This document shows positions 61,131 to 64,000 of a DNA stretch of 64,000 bases, in pieces. This stretch comes from Verrucomicrobium sp. BvORR034 (GTDB lineage: Bacteria; Verrucomicrobiota; Verrucomicrobiia; Verrucomicrobiales; Verrucomicrobiaceae). A program made the position numbers and the translations under genes. The stretch covers positions 1-64,000 of the forward strand of contig NZ_BATQ01000075.1 of NCBI RefSeq assembly GCF_000739635.1, in the 5' to 3' direction. The notes below the pieces were generated by a model. The model was not told where the DNA came from. It did no database searches and saw nothing but the letters and a program-made list of their open reading frames with translations. How positions within the stretch are numbered: the first letter of the stretch is position 1; each line of letters starts with the position of its first letter.

Positions 61131-61230
61131 GTTTTGTGGCGGTGCTGCGGAGGCTGGCAACGATTAACCGCGTTTGTGGAGAAGCGGGTTGGGAGCTGCT
61201 TGTTCCGCATATTGTGAAAGACACCCAAAG

Positions 61231-61725
61231 TCTGGCGACGAAGTCGCTGTGGAGTGCGGCGTGAAGCGCCGCTTTCGCCAGCGGCTGCCGGGTGCAACGA
61301 GCGTGACTGCTGATTAATCGGCTGCATGGAGCAATACGATCGCCTCGCGCCCCTGCTCCCACTTCCCGGTACGAGGAGCTCACAAGCGCCGCCAAAGCGG
61401 CGATTCTCGCCGCAGTCCCAAAGATGCTTCGCATCCAGGAGGAGTGCATCTTGGGTATGGAGGGCCTGCACCCGGCCTCCGATGTCGGAGGCCTGTCGGC
61501 TTTCAGATGTTTCTACGCCAGCAACACCTGGCGGCGTAGCCGCTTTGGGACTGCGGTGAGTATCACCGCTTTTGGGAGTCCTGTGTCGAGCAGGTGGCCG
61601 ATTGAGTGGAGCGGAGGGGCAAGGGCGAAGTTGGCTTCGGTGGATGGTGAAGGGTTCAAGCACCTCACAAGGCGTAGCGAAAGCGGCGGTTCCCGCGCGC
61701 ACTCCACAGCGACTTCGTCGCCAGA
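61231..61725. repeat. 495-bp palindromic MITE-like element with 27-bp perfect terminal inverted repeats
   Basis: Bases 61231-61257 (starting TCTGGCGACGAAGTCGCTG) are the exact reverse complement of 61699-61725. Inside the ends the next ~20 bp still pair at about 18/20. About 61395-61435 and 61525-61575 are inverted copies of each other (CTTTGGGACTGCGG shared). The centre is a hairpin, GGCCTCCGATGTCGGAGGCC, at 61474-61493, and AAGATGC/GCATCTT (61421-61427, 61446-61452) adds another. No long coding frame is protein-like. It lies between convergent operons (anti-sigma ends 61069, mutL ends 61802). The whole element can fold into one large cruciform, like a MITE or a composite REP unit. The flanks 61131-61230 and 61726-61801 hold nothing else. 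Confidence 0.8.
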
Positions 61726-61801
61726 TGTTGTGAGTCCATGGGGGATTCGGTTGAGTTTCCGGCTTCCGATCTCGGCTGTGCTGCAGCCAGAAGCTCATCA
61801 A

Positions 61802-63745
61802 TCACGGAGCCCGCCGCCCAAACTTCCGCTCCAGTTCGGCAAAGGAGATCTGGATCAGCGTGGGGCGTCCGTGGGGGCAGCAATAAGGCATCTCACAGGT
61901 GAACAGGTCCTGGAGGAGCTTTCGCAGTTCGGGTTCGCGTAAATCATCATTGGCTTTTACCGCGTGGCGGCACACGGTGGTGGCGATCATGTCCTCTCCC
62001 AACCGCAGGGAGGAGGTGCGGCTGCTGGCGCTGGCCAGTTCCTCCATGATGTCTCGCAAGAGAGCGAGCGGGTCATCGGTGCGGATGAAGGCGGGCATGG
62101 CATCCACCTTGAAGGCGTTGGCCCCAAAGGGCTCAGCCTCCACCCCCAGCTTTTGCAGCGTGGGCAGGCTGCGGGACATCATGTCAAAATCGCGGGGTGA
62201 CACCTCCAAGGTGAGGGGAAGCAGCAGCCGCTGGCTCGGCACGCCCTGCTGCTCCATGGCGTTGCGCATCTGCTCGAAGAGCACCCGCTCATGAGCGGCA
62301 TGCTGGTCCATGAGCACGAGCCCCTCACTGCTTTCCATGAGCACGTAGAGCTTGTGCAGAACGCCGAGGATGCGGAAGGAGTCGGCGGACACTTCCGACG
62401 GGGCGCCGGGTGGGGGAGGTGCAGGCGAAAGGGCAGGCGTTTGCGAAGGCGATGCCACCGGCAACGGATTCTCTGCGGCCTTAGTCTCGATGGGGTAAGT
62501 GGGAGCGGTGTTTGGCTCCGGATCAGTCGCGGTGGCAGGCTGGGGACGCGGTCCAAAATCATGCGCTCGCGGAGCTGGAGCGGTGCTTTGAGGAGGAGGT
62601 GGCGTCGTCCGGGTGGGGAGTTCTGCCCAGTCGCGACGCAGCGATCTTTGTTCGCTCTCGGGAATCAGCGGGGGCATCTGCTCCAGCACCTGTTGCCGGG
62701 TGGGTTGGGCGGCACGTTGTGCGCTGATGGGCATGTGCCCGGTGGAGATCTCGGATGAGCCAGCAAGGGCCCGGGAAACGGCCTGAACCACCGCCTCGCG
62801 GACGCCGTGACCATCGTGAAAACGAACCTCTTTCTTGGCGGGATGGACGTTGATGTCAAAGGCCTCGGGGGCCATCTTGAGGAACAAGAATGTGATGGGG
62901 TGCTGCCCCTTCATCAGACTGGTGTGATAGCCCTCACGCAGACCAAAGTTGACCGTGGCGCTGTCCACGGGACGCCCGTTCAGGAACGTGAGCTGCATCT
63001 GCCGGTTGGGCCGGCTTACGCCTGGGCCGCTGATGAAGCCACTCACAGTGACACCGTTTAGAGTGAAGGCTTGAACCTCAATGAGCCGGCGGGCAGTTTC
63101 CCGTCCGCTCAGGCCTTCAATGCGATGACGCAGATCTTGAGTGGCGGGCAGGTGGAAGAGGACTTCGCCATCGCGTACCAGCGTGAAGGCGACGTGGGCA
63201 TTGGCGATGGCATGAAGCCGGAACTGCTGCTCCACATGCGAGAACTCGGTCTGCTCAGAGCGCAGAAATTTGCGTCGGGCAGGAATATTGAAGAAGAGGG
63301 AGCGGGCCTCAACCACGGTGCCGGGAGCGCCTCCGTAGTCTTTGACGCTCATCATCTTGCCCCCTTGGATTTCCACCTCAGTCCCTGAGAGGGCTTCCGG
63401 CTGTCGGCTTGCAAGACGGAAGCGCGAGACGCTGGCAATACTGGGCATGGCCTCTCCGCGGAAGCCAAACGTGTAGATGGCGGCGAGATCTTCTTTCGTG
63501 CGGATTTTGCTCGTGGCATGGCGCTCCAGACAGAGCAAAGTATCTTCGCGATCCATGCCGTGTCCGTTGTCCGTCACGCGTATCAATGCTGTGCCACCAC
63601 GCTGCACATGCACCTCTACATGGGAGGCACCGGCATCGAGACTGTTCTCCACCAGTTCACGGACGACAGCGGCAGGCCTCTCTACTACTTCTCCTGCTGC
63701 TACCTGGCTTGCTAGGGCGTCAGAAAGGATGCGAATTTTGCTCAT
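61802..63745 (-). CDS. mutL: DNA mismatch repair protein MutL
   Basis: 647 residues. The N-terminal GHKL ATPase (about 1-330) has IAAGEVVERPAAVVRELVENSLDAGA-type motif I (here VAAGEVVERP), DNGHGMDREDT and TFGFRGEAMPSIASVS. A Pro-rich disordered linker (about 345-445) follows. The C-terminal dimerisation/endonuclease domain keeps DQHAAHERVLFE, the metal-binding endonuclease motif (DQHA(X)2E(X)4E) of organisms without MutH, plus VCRHAVK and the conserved CPHGRP near the end. So it should nick the daughter strand during mismatch repair together with MutS (not in window). The 5' neighbour on the other strand is the IscA/HesB gene. It is convergent with the sigma operon, with the palindromic element between. 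Confidence 0.96.
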   Translation of the reverse strand: MSKIRILSDALASQVAAGEVVERPAAVVRELVENSLDAGASHVEVHVQRGGTALIRVTDNGHGMDREDTLLCLERHATSKIRTKEDLAAIYTFGFRGEAMPSIASVSRFRLASRQPEALSGTEVEIQGGKMMSVKDYGGAPGTVVEARSLFFNIPARRKFLRSEQTEFSHVEQQFRLHAIANAHVAFTLVRDGEVLFHLPATQDLRHRIEGLSGRETARRLIEVQAFTLNGVTVSGFISGPGVSRPNRQMQLTFLNGRPVDSATVNFGLREGYHTSLMKGQHPITFLFLKMAPEAFDINVHPAKKEVRFHDGHGVREAVVQAVSRALAGSSEISTGHMPISAQRAAQPTRQQVLEQMPPLIPESEQRSLRRDWAELPTRTTPPPPQSTAPAPRAHDFGPRPQPATATDPEPNTAPTYPIETKAAENPLPVASPSQTPALSPAPPPPGAPSEVSADSFRILGVLHKLYVLMESSEGLVLMDQHAAHERVLFEQMRNAMEQQGVPSQRLLLPLTLEVSPRDFDMMSRSLPTLQKLGVEAEPFGANAFKVDAMPAFIRTDDPLALLRDIMEELASASSRTSSLRLGEDMIATTVCRHAVKANDDLREPELRKLLQDLFTCEMPYCCPHGRPTLIQISFAELERKFGRRAP

Positions 63746-63880
63746 TGGAATCTTGCCAGATATGAAAAGCCTGCTACGTAACTTTTATCAGCGTCCGCCG
63801 CGCTCATCCATCAGAGTGGCTAAAGCCACCGTTACTCACGATGAGTCTGTTTTATGGCGCGCCGACGCTTGCCCTTGGTC

Positions 63881-64000
63881 ATGATTGCCGTCACTGATAA
63901 CGCCGTCAAACATCTGCGTGAGCTTTTGGAAAGCCAGAATGCTGCTGCGGGGGTGGGCCTCCGTCTGATGGTGAAAAAAGGGGGCTGTGCGGGATGGGAA
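63881..64000 (+). CDS. IscA/HesB-family iron-sulfur protein (3' end outside window)
   Basis: The first 40 residues of a protein that runs off the window. They read MIAVTDNAVKHLRELLES, then GVGLRLMVKKGGCAGWE. This matches the HesB/IscA A-type carrier fold, in which the first conserved cysteine sits in a GGC.G segment after strand LR(L/V).V. It would bind or deliver an iron-sulfur cluster or iron. The two further C-terminal cysteines (CGC) cannot be checked here. It is divergent from mutL across a 135-bp promoter region. Confidence 0.85.
   Translation, partial: MIAVTDNAVKHLRELLESQNAAAGVGLRLMVKKGGCAGWE

Overview
The window comes from a GC-rich bacterial chromosome and most likely from a member of the Verrucomicrobia (Verrucomicrobiae, Verrucomicrobium/Prosthecobacter/Roseimicrobium-like). 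The strongest evidence is a complete Verru_Chthon cassette (four pseudopilin-like genes in a row). Supporting signs are a PEP-CTERM protein with autotransporter-type beta repeats, a DUF1549/DUF1553 protein, a PmoA-like DUF6807 protein, BNR sialidases, and the rarity of good Shine-Dalgarno sites. The genus is an inference; no rRNA or tRNA gene was seen.

Layout. 1-4 kb: tail of a probable DEAD-box helicase, a multi-hairpin repeat, LysR plus DUF2917, then two exported proteins on the minus strand. 4.1-8.7 kb: one giant FHA coiled-coil gene. 9-16.5 kb: glpX, small secreted proteins, a pectate-lyase-like beta-helix protein, an M14 carboxypeptidase and pgi. 16.5-25.2 kb: Dabb protein, HPP permease, methyltransferase, small membrane proteins, a ClC transporter divergent from a MarR regulator, an FAD-dependent oxidoreductase, a lipoprotein and a J/Sel1 protein. 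25.2-37.8 kb: a surface/secretion island (PEP-CTERM autotransporter-like protein, sialidase, Verru_Chthon B-C-D-A, second sialidase, AraC-lectin fusion). 37.8-42.7 kb: universal stress protein, YegP-like protein, DUF1549/1553 protein and 3D-domain protein. 42.8-48 kb: a GldA/F/G-type ABC operon with a DUF4340 protein. 48.2-52.2 kb: 2-oxoglutarate dehydrogenase E1 and E2. 52.5-58.3 kb: cell-wall genes (LysM/degenerate L,D-transpeptidase, glycosyltransferase, Mpl, class D beta-lactamase). 58.4-64 kb: HAD-Nudix fusion next to folB, an ECF sigma factor with a probable anti-sigma protein, a 495-bp palindromic element, mutL and the start of an IscA/HesB gene.

The most notable content is the 25.2-37.8 kb island. 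Its four cassette proteins line up by N-terminal signatures with the minor pseudopilins of type II secretion (GspI, GspJ, GspH, GspK), with protein A as a giant GspK-like member. Three transcription units of the island each carry the same 15-bp box, AAWATTTNCCAATGG, 92-115 bp upstream of the start codon. This suggests one regulon. The AraC protein at the island's end has an apparent lectin-like C-terminal domain and is a candidate local regulator.

Other points are an exact 87-residue repeat in the FHA coiled-coil protein, a HAD-Nudix fusion that could supply the early dephosphorylation steps of folate synthesis, an E2 subunit with no visible E3-binding domain, an L,D-transpeptidase-like protein with glycine at the catalytic cysteine position, and two microproteins of 59 and 25 residues.
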